Assembly (NCBI RefSeq): GCF_018457165.1
Contig: NZ_JAFMNX010000002.1
Span: forward strand, 434,001-498,000
Direction: 5' to 3'
DNA: 64,000 bases
Source: Tianweitania aestuarii
Lineage (GTDB): Bacteria > Pseudomonadota > Alphaproteobacteria > Rhizobiales > Rhizobiaceae
Notes under the pieces: model-generated
What the model was told of the DNA's origin: nothing
Database searches by the model: none
What the model saw: only the letters and a program-made list of their open reading frames with translations
In this document: positions 43,639 to 53,255 of the stretch, in pieces
Layout: every line of letters starts with the position of its first letter
Position numbering within the stretch: position 1 is the stretch's first letter
Made by a program: the position numbers and the translations under genes

Positions 43639-45522
43639 ATGTTCCGCTGGTTCGAATCCCGCCTGAACCCCTTTCCCGCCGAAGAGCCCGTCGAGCCTCC
43701 GAAGACGCTTGTCGGCTTTTGCCTCCATTACACCAAGGGCTCCTGGCCCTTCATCATTCTCGCCGCAATCCTGATGGCCGCGATCGCGCTGGCCGAAGTC
43801 TGGATGTTCGCCTTCCTCGGCAACATCGTGGACTGGCTGTCGGCGCAAAACCGCGAAACCTTCCTGCAGACCGAAGGCTGGAAGCTGATCGGCATGGGCG
43901 CGATCGTGCTGATCGCCTTGCCCGCGACCGTGGTGCTCAATTCGCTGATCAGCCAGCAGACGTTGATGGGCAACTATCCCATGCGCATCCGCTGGCAGGT
44001 CCATCGCTATCTCCTGAAGCAGTCGATGAGCTTCTATCAGGACGAGTTCGCCGGCCGCATCGCCACCAAGCTGATGCAGACCGCACTCGCCGTGCGTGAA
44101 TGCGTCATCAAGCTGATCGACGTGTTGAACTACGTCATTGTCTATTTCCTGGGCGTGTTGTTCATCGTCGGCTCTGCCGATCTGCGCCTGGCAGCTCCGC
44201 TGGCCGTCTGGCTCGCGGCCTATGTCGGCCTCCTGTTCTTCTTCGTTCCGCGCCTGGGCAAGGTCGCGGCCGAACAGGCCGATGCGCGCTCGCTGATGAC
44301 CGGGCGCGTGGTCGACAGCTACACCAATATCCAGACCGTCAAGCTGTTCAGCCACGCCAAGCGCGAGTCGTCTTATGCCCGCGAAGGCATGAGCGATTTC
44401 CTTGGAACCGTGTACCGCTCGATGCGGCTGGTGACCGGCCTTTACGGCTCGCTCTACATCATCAACGCGCTGCTTCTGGCCTCCGTCGCCGGCATCGCGC
44501 TGTGGCTGTGGCTGGGCGATCTCGTGTCGATCGGCGCCGTTGCCGTGGCGCTCGGCCTCGTGCTGCGCCTTTGGGGCATGTCGCAATGGATCATGTGGGA
44601 AGTCTCCGCGCTGTTCGAGAACATCGGCACGGTGCAGGACGGCATCAAATCCATTTCCATGCCGCGTCTGGTGGAAGACAAGCCCGGCGCCAAGCCTCTT
44701 GCCGTCACCAAAGGCGAGATCAGCTTCGATCGCGTCGGCTTCCATTACGGCAAGGGCGCAGGCATCATCGGTGACCTGTCGCTGACGATCCGTCCGGGCG
44801 AAAAGGTCGGCGTGGTCGGCCGCTCGGGCGCCGGTAAGTCGACGCTGGTGAACCTGCTTCTGCGCTTCTACGACGTGGAAAGCGGCCGCATCCTGATCGA
44901 CGGTCAGGACATCGCCGATGTTCAGCAGGACAGTCTGCGCGCCATGATCGGCATGGTCACGCAGGACACCTCGCTTCTGCATCGCTCGGTGCGCGACAAC
45001 ATCCTCTATGGCCGCCCCGATGCCGATGATGCGATGGTGGCAAAGGCTGCCGAACGCGCCTCCGCCGAGACCTTCATTGCTTCCCTGCGCGATCACGTCG
45101 GGCGTACCGGCTATGACGCTCATGTCGGCGATCGCGGTGTCAAACTGTCCGGCGGCCAACGCCAGCGCATCGCCATTGCCCGTGTCATGCTCAAGGATGC
45201 GCCGATCCTGATCCTTGATGAAGCCACCTCAGCGTTGGACTCGGAGGTCGAGGCGGCCATCCAGGAGAACCTTTATCGCCTGATGGAAGGCAAGACGGTG
45301 ATCGCCATCGCGCACCGCCTGTCCACCATCGCGGCCATGGATCGCCTGATCGTCATGGATCGCGGCCGGGTGATCGAGGAAGGCACGCATGATGCGCTGG
45401 TGGCGCAGGGCGGGCTCTATGCCCAGCTTTGGCAGCGCCAGTCCGGCGGCTTCCTCCTGCAGGAAGAAGCCGAGACGATTGCGGCGCAGGCCGAGCGTCC
45501 TCGCGATATGGCAGCAGAATAA
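43639..45522 (+). CDS. ABC exporter, fused permease and ATPase (first of pair)
   Basis: A 627-residue type IV ABC exporter half-transporter (MsbA-like). Six membrane helices fill about 30-320. The ATPase domain (about 350-600) has Walker A GRSGAGKST, Q-loop MVTQDTSLLHR, signature LSGGQRQRIAIARVML and Walker B ILILDEATSALDSEVEAA, with H-loop IAHRLSTIA. Start ATG 43639; the frame opens slightly earlier at a TTG. Eleven bases after its stop a second exporter of the same type begins. The pair may form a heterodimer. The substrate is unknown; lipids or drugs are typical. Confidence 0.92.
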   Translation: MFRWFESRLNPFPAEEPVEPPKTLVGFCLHYTKGSWPFIILAAILMAAIALAEVWMFAFLGNIVDWLSAQNRETFLQTEGWKLIGMGAIVLIALPATVVLNSLISQQTLMGNYPMRIRWQVHRYLLKQSMSFYQDEFAGRIATKLMQTALAVRECVIKLIDVLNYVIVYFLGVLFIVGSADLRLAAPLAVWLAAYVGLLFFFVPRLGKVAAEQADARSLMTGRVVDSYTNIQTVKLFSHAKRESSYAREGMSDFLGTVYRSMRLVTGLYGSLYIINALLLASVAGIALWLWLGDLVSIGAVAVALGLVLRLWGMSQWIMWEVSALFENIGTVQDGIKSISMPRLVEDKPGAKPLAVTKGEISFDRVGFHYGKGAGIIGDLSLTIRPGEKVGVVGRSGAGKSTLVNLLLRFYDVESGRILIDGQDIADVQQDSLRAMIGMVTQDTSLLHRSVRDNILYGRPDADDAMVAKAAERASAETFIASLRDHVGRTGYDAHVGDRGVKLSGGQRQRIAIARVMLKDAPILILDEATSALDSEVEAAIQENLYRLMEGKTVIAIAHRLSTIAAMDRLIVMDRGRVIEEGTHDALVAQGGLYAQLWQRQSGGFLLQEEAETIAAQAERPRDMAAE

Positions 45523-45533
45523 GAGGGTGCGGG

Positions 45534-47462
45534 GTGTCCGTTGTGCCTGGCGAACACTATCTTGAGCCTGTGCAAAACACCCCCACCCCTTCCGCTGATC
45601 GCGCATCCCTGAGCGAACGCGCCTGGCAGCGTGCCGAGAACGTCATCGATCCGTTCGGCGATACGCCGCGCGAAGTGCTGCCGCGCGACGCCTGGGCGTT
45701 CATTCTGTTCTTCGCCAAACAGGCGAAGGCGCCCTTCATCCTGCTTCTGATCGCCGGCGGTTTGTCGGGCGCCGTGGATGCCGCGCTCTATTGGTCGGTC
45801 GGCTGGCTCATCGACATTCTCGACACTGCCAATCCCACGACCCTGGTGTCCGATTACTGGCCGCAGCTCATGGTGTTTCTCGTGCTCGTCCTGTTCGTGC
45901 GCGCCGTGATCATGATCGGCAATGCCGTGGTCGAGCAGCAGGTCGTGGTGCCGAACTTCTACCAGCTGGTGCGCTGGCAGGCGTTCCGACGCGTGATCGA
46001 CCAACCCTACGAGTTCTACCAGAACGATTTCGCCGGCCGCATCGCTACCAAGATCCTGCAGGGCGGCGAAGCCACGGGCGATTTCATCACCTCGTCGCTC
46101 CAGACCATGTGGAGCTTCATCACCTTCCTGATCCTGGCCGCCACGATCCTGTCGACCCTCGATCCGCTCATGGCGGTCGTTCTGGCGATCTGGCTCGCGA
46201 GTTACCTCGCCGCCGCCTGGTATCTCCTGCCACCGCTGCGCGCGGCCGGCCGCAAGACCGCGGACGAGCGCTCCCTCGTCAACGGTCGTCTGGTGGATGC
46301 CTTCACCAACATCATGGCCGTGAAGCTGTTCGACAGCGGTGGGCGCGAACATGGCTTCGTGCGCGAAGGCATGGCGCAGTATCTGACCGCCGTGAAGCAG
46401 ATGACGCGCGGCATCACCCGTGTGCGCGGCGCGGTTGCCATCCTCAACGGCTTCATGATGGCGGGCGTTGCCCTGCTTGCGATCTATTCGTGGCAGGTGG
46501 GCGAAGCCTCGACCGGTCAGGTCGCCACCGCCATCGGTCTCGTGTTCCGGCTGAACCAGATGTCGGGCTACATGATGTTCAACATCAACGGCCTGATCCG
46601 CTCCTTTGCCACCGTGCAGGACGCCACCGGCACGATTTCAGTGAAGCCCGGCATTCAGGACGCGCCGGATGCAACCATCGCCCCCCGTGCTTCCGGCGAT
46701 CTGCGCTTCGACGATGTGTCATTTCATTACGGCAAGGCCGGCGGGATCATCGACCACCTCAACCTGCACATCAAGCCGGGCGAGCGCGTAGCGCTGGTTG
46801 GCCCGTCGGGCGCCGGCAAGACCACGCTGGTGAACCTGGCATTGCGCCTGTTTGACATCGAACACGGCCGCATCCTGCTCGACAACAACGACATCCGCAG
46901 CCTAACCCAGTCATCACTGCGCCAGCAGTTCGGCGTCGTCAGCCAGGATCCGATGCTGATGCACCGTTCGATCCGCGACAACATCGCTTATGGCCGCCCC
47001 GATGCCACGGAAGCCGAAATCATCGCCGCTGCCACACAGGCCAAAGCGCATGATTTCATCCTCGGCGTTCGCGATCCGAAGGGCCGCACCGGCTATGACG
47101 CCCATGTCGGCGAGCGCGGCGTGAAATTGTCCGGTGGCCAGCGTCAGCGCATCGCGATCGCCCGCATGATGCTGAAGAACGCCCCGATCCTCGTGCTGGA
47201 CGAAGCGACATCCGCGCTGGATTCCGAGGTCGAAGCGGCGATCCAGGAAAGCCTGGGCGAGCTCATGCACGGCAAGACGGTGATCGCCATTGCCCACCGC
47301 CTGTCGACGATCGCAGCCCTCGACCGCATCGTGGTTCTGGACGGCGGCCGAATCGTGGAAGAAGGCACGCATGAGAAGCTTATTGCCAGCGACGGTCTGT
47401 ATTCACAGCTTTGGAAGCGCCAGTCAGGCGGCTTCCTGGCCGATCGGCTCGCCGCGGAATAG
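45534..47462 (+). CDS. ABC exporter, fused permease and ATPase (second of pair)
   Basis: A 642-residue exporter half-transporter resembling its neighbour over the whole length. Walker A is GPSGAGKTT, Q-loop VVSQDPMLMHR, signature LSGGQRQRIAIARMML, Walker B ILVLDEATSALDSEV, and H-loop IAHRLSTIA. Both catalytic sites look intact. Start is GTG 45534, preceded by AAGAGGG with good spacing; the open frame upstream runs through the first gene and the first clear Met is deep in the sequence, so an alternative start such as GTG 45570 is possible. Confidence 0.9.
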   Translation: MSVVPGEHYLEPVQNTPTPSADRASLSERAWQRAENVIDPFGDTPREVLPRDAWAFILFFAKQAKAPFILLLIAGGLSGAVDAALYWSVGWLIDILDTANPTTLVSDYWPQLMVFLVLVLFVRAVIMIGNAVVEQQVVVPNFYQLVRWQAFRRVIDQPYEFYQNDFAGRIATKILQGGEATGDFITSSLQTMWSFITFLILAATILSTLDPLMAVVLAIWLASYLAAAWYLLPPLRAAGRKTADERSLVNGRLVDAFTNIMAVKLFDSGGREHGFVREGMAQYLTAVKQMTRGITRVRGAVAILNGFMMAGVALLAIYSWQVGEASTGQVATAIGLVFRLNQMSGYMMFNINGLIRSFATVQDATGTISVKPGIQDAPDATIAPRASGDLRFDDVSFHYGKAGGIIDHLNLHIKPGERVALVGPSGAGKTTLVNLALRLFDIEHGRILLDNNDIRSLTQSSLRQQFGVVSQDPMLMHRSIRDNIAYGRPDATEAEIIAAATQAKAHDFILGVRDPKGRTGYDAHVGERGVKLSGGQRQRIAIARMMLKNAPILVLDEATSALDSEVEAAIQESLGELMHGKTVIAIAHRLSTIAALDRIVVLDGGRIVEEGTHEKLIASDGLYSQLWKRQSGGFLADRLAAE

Positions 47463-47468
47463 CGCGCC

Positions 47469-47783
47469 ATGAGCCTTCGCCCACCGTCCCAGTTCGGCAA
47501 CATGCATCCCGGCGACGTGCTTTTCGATGCGCTGAACACCGAGATCGCCGGAGAAAAGGCTACTGCACTCGGCCGCGCCGGCACCAAAGCCGCCAAAGCC
47601 CTTGCAGCACTTGCCGAAGCCGGCCCGGATCACCCCGACCGCCCCGCCTTGCTGAAGGCTGCAGCCGATGCCGTGCACGGCTTCTTCATCCAGCGCGAAC
47701 TTTGTGGCATGCGCCGCCATGATGGCGTCATTCGCGATCTCGCCATACCCCAGGCCGTTCTCGTCAGGATGGGCGCAAAATAA
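47469..47783 (+). CDS. DUF6665-like small protein
   Basis: A 104-residue helical protein. An Ala-rich middle (ALGRAGTKAAKALAALAEAG) leads to the C-terminal AADAVHGFFIQRELCGMRRHDGVIRDLAIPQAVLVRMGAK, which resembles a family of unknown function found in Rhizobiales (I believe DUF6665, not certain). It starts 6 bases after the ABC gene stop and belongs to that transcription unit by spacing. No catalytic motif is seen. Confidence 0.7.
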   Translation: MSLRPPSQFGNMHPGDVLFDALNTEIAGEKATALGRAGTKAAKALAALAEAGPDHPDRPALLKAAADAVHGFFIQRELCGMRRHDGVIRDLAIPQAVLVRMGAK

Positions 47784-47819
47784 AGCAGGCGCCGAATTTG
47801 TGAGGCCTGGCAATTACTT

Positions 47820-47832
47820 GCAACAATGTTGC
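47820..47832 (+). promoter_or_regulatory. 13-bp palindrome upstream of petABC
   Basis: GCAACA and TGTTGC flank a single base, giving a perfect short inverted repeat in the 243-base region before the Rieske gene, about 195 bases from the start. It could be a regulator site, possibly for the petABC promoter; no known box matches clearly. Confidence 0.3.
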
Positions 47833-48026
47833 GACAAACTGCCCACCCTTTCCGCGCGCGTATGGACAACCCCCTCCTAGACGCCTAGAAAATGCCGCAA
47901 ACTACCAGGGATTCCGTGGCGGCTTCACGGCGCGCGTGCATGAACTGATAGTCCCAGCCGGCGCACCGCGCCGACAAGGTGATCAGACAACGGAGCCATT
48001 GGCTCGACGGTCAGGAGGAATATTCC

Positions 48027-48590
48027 GTGAGCGCAAACGAAACCGCCGAACCGACCCGGCGCGATTTCCTGTATATCGCGACAGGCATGGCAGGTGTCGT
48101 GGCCGCTGCAAGCGTGGCCTGGCCCTTTATCGACCAGATGCGTCCGGACGCATCCACGCTGGCGCTCGCCACGGTGGATGTCGACGTGTCCAGCGTCGAA
48201 GAGGGCATGTCGATCACCGCAAAATGGCGCGGCAAGCCGATCTTCATCCGCAACCGCACGGCTGCAGAGATCGAAGAGGCCAAGGAAGTCCCGCTGACCG
48301 AGCTCAAGGACCCGATCGCCCGCAACGCCAATATTCCAGCCGATGCCCAGGCGACCGACATCGATCGGTCCGCCGGTGAAGGCAAGGAAAACTGGATCGT
48401 TATGGTCGGCTCCTGCACCCATCTCGGCTGCGTGCCGCTCGGCCAGTCCGGCGATTTCGGCGGCTGGTTCTGCCCATGCCACGGCTCGCACTACGATACG
48501 GCCGGACGCATTCGCAAAGGCCCTGCCCCGGAGAACCTGGCTGTTCCGACGTTCGAGTTCATCTCGGACACAACGATCCGTATCGGCTGA
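48027..48590 (+). CDS. petA: Ubiquinol-cytochrome c reductase, Rieske iron-sulfur subunit
   Basis: A 187-residue Rieske protein of the bc1 complex that passes electrons from ubiquinol to cytochrome c1. A Tat-like [15 protein letters not shown] membrane anchor lies at about 13-35. The 2Fe-2S ligands are C130/H132 in CTHLGC and C149/H152 in CPCHGSH, with C135-C151 as the disulfide. The start is GTG 48027, supported by CAGGAGGA 8 bases upstream; a longer frame begins within the leader. It is followed 17 bases later by cytochrome b. Confidence 0.97.
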   Translation: MSANETAEPTRRDFLYIATGMAGVVAAASVAWPFIDQMRPDASTLALATVDVDVSSVEEGMSITAKWRGKPIFIRNRTAAEIEEAKEVPLTELKDPIARNANIPADAQATDIDRSAGEGKENWIVMVGSCTHLGCVPLGQSGDFGGWFCPCHGSHYDTAGRIRKGPAPENLAVPTFEFISDTTIRIG

Positions 48591-48607
48591 GTGAGAGACA
48601 GTAGACC

Positions 48608-49912
48608 ATGAGCGCTGGACATTCGACCTATACGCCGACGAGCGGGTTGGGACGCTGGGTAGATGCACGCATGCCGCTTCCGCGGCTGGTGCATGACAGC
48701 TTTGTGTCGTTCCCTATTCCGCGTAACCTGAACTACGCCTACACGTTCGGCGGCATTCTGAGCATCATGCTGGTGGTTCAGATCCTCACCGGCGTCGTGC
48801 TGGCGATGCACTACACCGCTTCTACGCTTCTTGCCTTCGACTCCGTCGAAAAGATCATGCGCGACGTGAACTCGGGTTGGCTCCTGCGCTACCTGCATTC
48901 CAACGGCGCATCCATGTTCTTCTTCGCCGTGTTCATCCACATCTTCCGTGGCCTGTATTACGGCTCCTACAAGGCGCCGCGCGAACTGCTTTGGATCCTC
49001 GGCTGCATCATCTTCCTTCTGATGATGGCTGCAGGCTTCATGGGTTATGTTCTGCCTTGGGGTCAGATGAGCTTCTGGGGTGCAACGGTCATCACCGGCT
49101 TCTTTACGGCCATTCCGTTGGTCGGCGAGTGGGTTCAGCAGCTGTTGCTAGGTGGCTTTGCAGTCGACAATCCGACTCTGAACCGCTTCTTCTCGCTCCA
49201 CTACCTCATCCCCTTCATGATTGCCGGCGTGGTTGTGCTGCATATCTGGGCGCTGCATGTCACCGGCCAGACCAACCCGACGGGCATCGAGATCAAGTCG
49301 AAGACCGACAGCCTTCCCTTCACGCCATATGCGACCATCAAGGACGCGTTGGGCATGGTGGTGTTCCTGCTGCTCTTTGCTTACTTCGTGTTCTACCTGC
49401 CGAACTATCTCGGCCATCCCGACAACTACATCGTCGCCAATCCGTTGAAGACGCCGGCTCATATCGTTCCGGAATGGTACTTCCTGCCGTTCTACGCGAT
49501 CCTGCGTGCCATCACCTTCAACATCGGCCCGATCGATTCCAAGCTCGGCGGCGTGCTGGCGATGTTCGGTTCCATCGCGGTGCTGTTCTTCGTGCCGTGG
49601 CTCGACACGTCGAAGGTGCGCTCGGCCGTATATCGCCCCTGGTACAAGCTGTTCTTCTGGCTCTTCGTGGTGGATGCCATCCTGCTCGGCTGGCTCGGCT
49701 CGCGTCCGGCAGAACCGATCTACGTGGTCATGGCTCAGATCGCGACGCTCTATTACTTCGGCTTCTTCCTCGTCATCATGCCGGTTCTCGGCCTGATCGA
49801 GACGCCGCGTCGCCTGCCGAACTCGATCACCGAAGCGGTGCTCGCGAAGAACCACGGAAGTGCTGCGGCACATCCGGCGGGCGCAGCTGCTGCGCCTGAG
49901 ACCAAGGCTTGA
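48608..49912 (+). CDS. petB: Cytochrome b, bc1 complex
   Basis: A 434-residue cytochrome b with eight membrane helices. Haem ligands are the His residues in the second helix ([25 protein letters not shown]) and fourth helix ([23 protein letters not shown]). The quinol-site PEWY motif is present in [15 protein letters not shown]. The C-terminal tail after about 410 is Ala-rich. It sits between petA and petC, in the common fbc operon order. Confidence 0.98.
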   Translation: MSAGHSTYTPTSGLGRWVDARMPLPRLVHDSFVSFPIPRNLNYAYTFGGILSIMLVVQILTGVVLAMHYTASTLLAFDSVEKIMRDVNSGWLLRYLHSNGASMFFFAVFIHIFRGLYYGSYKAPRELLWILGCIIFLLMMAAGFMGYVLPWGQMSFWGATVITGFFTAIPLVGEWVQQLLLGGFAVDNPTLNRFFSLHYLIPFMIAGVVVLHIWALHVTGQTNPTGIEIKSKTDSLPFTPYATIKDALGMVVFLLLFAYFVFYLPNYLGHPDNYIVANPLKTPAHIVPEWYFLPFYAILRAITFNIGPIDSKLGGVLAMFGSIAVLFFVPWLDTSKVRSAVYRPWYKLFFWLFVVDAILLGWLGSRPAEPIYVVMAQIATLYYFGFFLVIMPVLGLIETPRRLPNSITEAVLAKNHGSAAAHPAGAAAAPETKA

Positions 49913-49934
49913 GCCCAGGACTCGAAAGGACCAC

Positions 49935-50801
49935 ATGATGAAGAAGATCCTCTCGGGACTGGCCGCGCTTTGCCTTGGCGCAACGATGGCCACCGCTGCA
50001 CTCTCGCAGGAAGAAGCGCACCACGACGAAGCGAACCCGACGCATTTCCCCATCCACCGCCCCGCGGAAATGGACTGGAGCTTCGCGGGTCCGTTTGGCC
50101 GCTACGACAAGGGCCAGCTGCAGCGCGGTCTCAAGGTCTACAAGGAAGTCTGCTCGGCCTGCCATTCGCTGCGCCTCGTCTCCTTCCGCACGCTGGAAGA
50201 CCTCGGCTATTCCGACGAACAGGTTCGGGCGCTTGCGGCCGAATATGAAGTCACGGACGGCCCGAACGCGGACGGCGAGATGTTCACCCGCGCCGCACTG
50301 CCGTCGGACCACTTCCCGTCGCCTTATCCGAACGATGAAGCCGCTGCCGCTTCCAACAACGGTGCGGCCCCGCCGGACCTGTCGCTGATGGCCAAGGCCC
50401 GCACCGTGGAACGCGGCTTCCCGCGTTTCGTGTTCGACGTCTTCACGCAGTACCAGGAAGGCGGCCCGGACTATGTCCACGCGCTGCTGACCGGTTACGG
50501 CCAGACGCCGCCGGAAGGCATGGATATCCCTGAAGGCACGCACTACAACCCCTACTTCATTGCGGCCAAGTCGCTCGCCATGCCGCAGCCGATCTCGGAC
50601 GATCAGGTGACCTATGACGATGGTATGCCGCAAACGGTCGACCAATATTCGCGCGACGTTTCGGCCTTCCTGATGTGGGCTGCCGAGCCGCATCTCGACG
50701 AGCGCAAGATGATCGGCTTCCGCGTCATCATCTTCCTGCTGCTCTTCATCGGCCTTGTTTGGATGACCAAGCGCAAGGTTTGGGCAGGCGTGGCGCACTG
50801 A
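49935..50801 (+). CDS. petC: Cytochrome c1
   Basis: A 288-residue cytochrome c1. An N-terminal signal (MKKILSGLAALCLGATMATAALS) is followed by the mature protein. Haem binding is at VCSACHSL (CxxCH), with the distal Met likely in ANPTHFPIHRPAEM or the later SLAMPQPI. A C-terminal membrane anchor is MIGFRVIIFLLLFIGLVWMTKRKVW. Two consecutive ATGs are possible starts (49935 and 49938), preceded by AAAGGA. A terminator follows. Confidence 0.97.
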   Translation: MMKKILSGLAALCLGATMATAALSQEEAHHDEANPTHFPIHRPAEMDWSFAGPFGRYDKGQLQRGLKVYKEVCSACHSLRLVSFRTLEDLGYSDEQVRALAAEYEVTDGPNADGEMFTRAALPSDHFPSPYPNDEAAAASNNGAAPPDLSLMAKARTVERGFPRFVFDVFTQYQEGGPDYVHALLTGYGQTPPEGMDIPEGTHYNPYFIAAKSLAMPQPISDDQVTYDDGMPQTVDQYSRDVSAFLMWAAEPHLDERKMIGFRVIIFLLLFIGLVWMTKRKVWAGVAH

Positions 50802-50828
50802 GCCTCGCATAATCAAATGAACTGTGAG

Positions 50829-50854
50829 AAGGCGCCTTCCGGCGCCTTTTCTTT
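50829..50854 (+). terminator. Rho-independent terminator after petABC
   Basis: AAGGCGCC/GGCGCCTT with a TTCC loop is followed by a T-rich tail, 28 bases after the petC stop and before apt. Confidence 0.85.
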
Positions 50855-50882
50855 TGTTTCCCGAGCGCACAAGGTGCCAGCC

Positions 50883-51428
50883 ATGAAGCACTCCCTCGAA
50901 GAGTTTCTCGATCAGGCGATCCGCACGATCCCGGATTATCCCAAGCCCGGCGTGCAGTTCCGCGATATCACCACCCTGCTCGGCAATGCCCGTGCCTTTC
51001 GCCGTGCGATCGACGAGCTGGTGCATCCTTATGCCGGTCTCAAGGTCGATAAGGTCGCCGGTATCGAGGCGCGCGGCTTCATTCTCGGCGGCGCGATGGC
51101 GCATCAGCTGTCATCAGGCTTCGTGCCGATCCGCAAGAAGGGCAAGCTGCCGCATGAAACCGTGCGCGTGGCCTACAGCCTGGAATACGGCGTCGACGAG
51201 ATGGAGATGCATCGCGACGCCGTGAAGCCCGGCGAGCGTGTGATCCTGGTGGACGACCTCATCGCCACCGGCGGCACGGCCGAAGGCGCGGTCAAGCTGT
51301 TGACGCAGATGGGCGCGGAGATCGTTTCAGCCTGCTTCGTGATCGATCTGCCGGAACTCGGCGGCCGCAAGAAGCTGGAAGCGCTCGGCGTCGAGGTCAA
51401 CACGCTGATCGCCTTCGACGGCCACTGA
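50883..51428 (+). CDS. apt: Adenine phosphoribosyltransferase
   Basis: A 181-residue enzyme that salvages adenine to AMP with PRPP. The PRPP loop is [20 protein letters not shown], and the hood/flexible regions [13 protein letters not shown] and [14 protein letters not shown] are typical. Start is the Met of MKHSLEEF; an in-frame start further up would lie in the terminator of petABC. It probably has a weak own promoter between the terminator and the start. Confidence 0.95.
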   Translation: MKHSLEEFLDQAIRTIPDYPKPGVQFRDITTLLGNARAFRRAIDELVHPYAGLKVDKVAGIEARGFILGGAMAHQLSSGFVPIRKKGKLPHETVRVAYSLEYGVDEMEMHRDAVKPGERVILVDDLIATGGTAEGAVKLLTQMGAEIVSACFVIDLPELGGRKKLEALGVEVNTLIAFDGH

Positions 51429-51434
51429 ACCCGG

Positions 51435-52013
51435 TCAGCTTGCCGCGCGCAACGGTTCGGCAGGCAGCGCATCCGTGGATGGCTCGGGCCTTTCGATCTC
51501 GGGCCGGATGATCCGATCGGCATGATCGAGCGGCCCGCGCAGCCGCGCAACCGATCCCGGCACGAACTCGCAGGCAAGCAGCCGATACGGATCAACCGGA
51601 CGCGGCATCTCGATCTGGTTGAACGGAACGCGCTGAAAACCAAGCGGCCCATAATAAGGTCCGTCACCCACCAGCATCACAACCGGTGAACGGGCAAGCC
51701 TTGCAGCATCGAGCGACAAGGCCACCAGCGTCCGGCCGATCCCCGCGCTCTTGAAGGCGGGCCGTACCGCAAGCGGTCCCAGCATATGCCCCCTGCCCTC
51801 GCCGGCGGCGATCGGCGTCAACCGAACGGAGCCCACCACCTGATCCCCAGCCATCGCGACAAACGACAGCTTGCGATCATGCGATCCGCCTTCGCGGATC
51901 TTGTAGGCCGCGCGCGCGAAACGACCGGGCCCGAAAGCCTCGTCATTGATGGCGTCGATTTCAGCGTCGTGTGCAGGCAGTTCGGCCAGGTAGGCGATGG
52001 CACCAGGAAACAT
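51435..52013 (-). CDS. GNAT family N-acetyltransferase (YhbS-like)
   Basis: A 192-residue acetyltransferase. The acetyl-CoA-binding motif A is LGPLAVRPAFKSAGIGRTLVALSLDAARL, then VVMLVGDGPYYGPLGFQ, which is a common pattern of the YhbS subgroup. The Start at the Met of MFPGAIAYL is used; the frame extends upstream 13 codons. The last 25 residues are Pro/Glu-rich. Convergent with apt. Confidence 0.82.
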   Translation of the reverse strand: MFPGAIAYLAELPAHDAEIDAINDEAFGPGRFARAAYKIREGGSHDRKLSFVAMAGDQVVGSVRLTPIAAGEGRGHMLGPLAVRPAFKSAGIGRTLVALSLDAARLARSPVVMLVGDGPYYGPLGFQRVPFNQIEMPRPVDPYRLLACEFVPGSVARLRGPLDHADRIIRPEIERPEPSTDALPAEPLRAAS

Positions 52014-52207
52014 GAGGATACGTCCGAGAGAAGGGTCTTGCGTGCCGCGCAAGGGCGCGACTGTCCATCTGCGCTTCTTTTAAGCGCGCGAACCCGTTCG
52101 TCGTCGGTTGATGCAGATCATGCGCAACGTCTCCTTCATGCTCGCTAGCATTGTTCCGCAGCGTCGTCCATGCCCTTGCAGCGACGCAGTGTTCATCAGC
52201 AAGTCCT

Positions 52208-52235
52208 TTGGAAAGCGCAAGCGAGACCCTAGATT
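52208..52235 (+). promoter_or_regulatory. Candidate promoter for the glutathione-transferase gene
   Basis: TTGGAA (52208-52213) and TAGATT (52230-52235) are 16 bases apart, 28 bases before the ATG. Confidence 0.35.
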
Positions 52236-52262
52236 CCTGGTCAAGCAGACAAGGAGACCGCC

Positions 52263-53243
52263 ATGGGACAGCTGATCGAAGGAAAATGGGACAACAGCTG
52301 GTACGACACGGAAAAAAGCGGCGGCAAGTTTGAGCGTGATGCGTCGCGCTTCCGTGACTGGGTCACGAAGGACGGCAAGCCCGCCGAAGGTCGTACGCGC
52401 AGCTTCAAGGCCGAGCCCGGCCGTTACCATCTTTATGTCTCGCTCGCCTGCCCCTGGGCCCATCGCACGCTGATCCTTCGCAAGCTGAAGAAGCTCGAAG
52501 AGGTCATTTCGGTTGATGTCGTGCATTGGTATATGGGCGACAATGGCTGGACCTTCCTCCAGGAAGACGGCGCCACCGGCGACAGCCTGTTCGGATCCGA
52601 GTTCCTGCACCAGATCTACACCCGCGCAGAGCCGACCTATTCAGGCCGCGTAACCGTGCCGGTTCTGTGGGACAAACAGCAGAACACGATCGTCTCCAAC
52701 GAGTCCGCCGAGATCATCCGCATGCTGAACTCGGCCTTCGACGAATGGGGCGATGCCTCGCTTGATCTCTACCCGGAAGCCCTGCGCAAGGAGATCGACG
52801 AGGTCAACGCGCTGGTCTACCCCAACGTGAACAACGGCGTTTACCGCGCCGGCTTCGCCACCAAGCAGGACGCCTACGAGACCGCCTTTGGCGATGTGTT
52901 CCGCACGCTCGACCAGCTCGAAGAGCGGCTTGGTCAGCGGCGCTACCTCCTCGGCAACCAGATGACGGAAGCCGACTGGCGTTTGTTCACGACGCTGGTG
53001 CGCTTCGATCCGGTTTATGTTGGCCACTTCAAGTGCAACGAGCGGCGCATCGCGGATTATCCGAACCTGTCGAACTATCTGCGCGATCTCTACCAGGTGG
53101 AAGGCGTGGCTGAGACCGTCGATCTCTTCCACATCAAGCACCATTATTACGGCAGCCATCCCACCATCAATCCAACCGGCATCGTGCCGAAGGGACCGGC
53201 TCTGGACTACGACGCCCCGCACGACCGCGCGCGGTTCGGCTGA
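52263..53243 (+). CDS. Glutathionyl-hydroquinone reductase (Xi-class glutathione transferase)
   Basis: A 326-residue Xi-class glutathione transferase, longer than ordinary GSTs. The N-terminal thioredoxin-like domain holds the catalytic SLACPWAHRTLILRKLKKLE (Cys of CPWAHR), and VPVLWDKQQNTIVSNESAEIIRML is the typical glutathione-binding strand. The C-terminal half is helical, with NNGVYRAGFATKQDAYE and RLFTTLVRFDPVYVGHFKCN. These enzymes reduce glutathionyl-quinones and protect against quinone stress. ATG 52263 follows AAGGAGACC. Confidence 0.93.
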   Translation: MGQLIEGKWDNSWYDTEKSGGKFERDASRFRDWVTKDGKPAEGRTRSFKAEPGRYHLYVSLACPWAHRTLILRKLKKLEEVISVDVVHWYMGDNGWTFLQEDGATGDSLFGSEFLHQIYTRAEPTYSGRVTVPVLWDKQQNTIVSNESAEIIRMLNSAFDEWGDASLDLYPEALRKEIDEVNALVYPNVNNGVYRAGFATKQDAYETAFGDVFRTLDQLEERLGQRRYLLGNQMTEADWRLFTTLVRFDPVYVGHFKCNERRIADYPNLSNYLRDLYQVEGVAETVDLFHIKHHYYGSHPTINPTGIVPKGPALDYDAPHDRARFG

Positions 53244-53255
53244 ACGAACAGCGTT

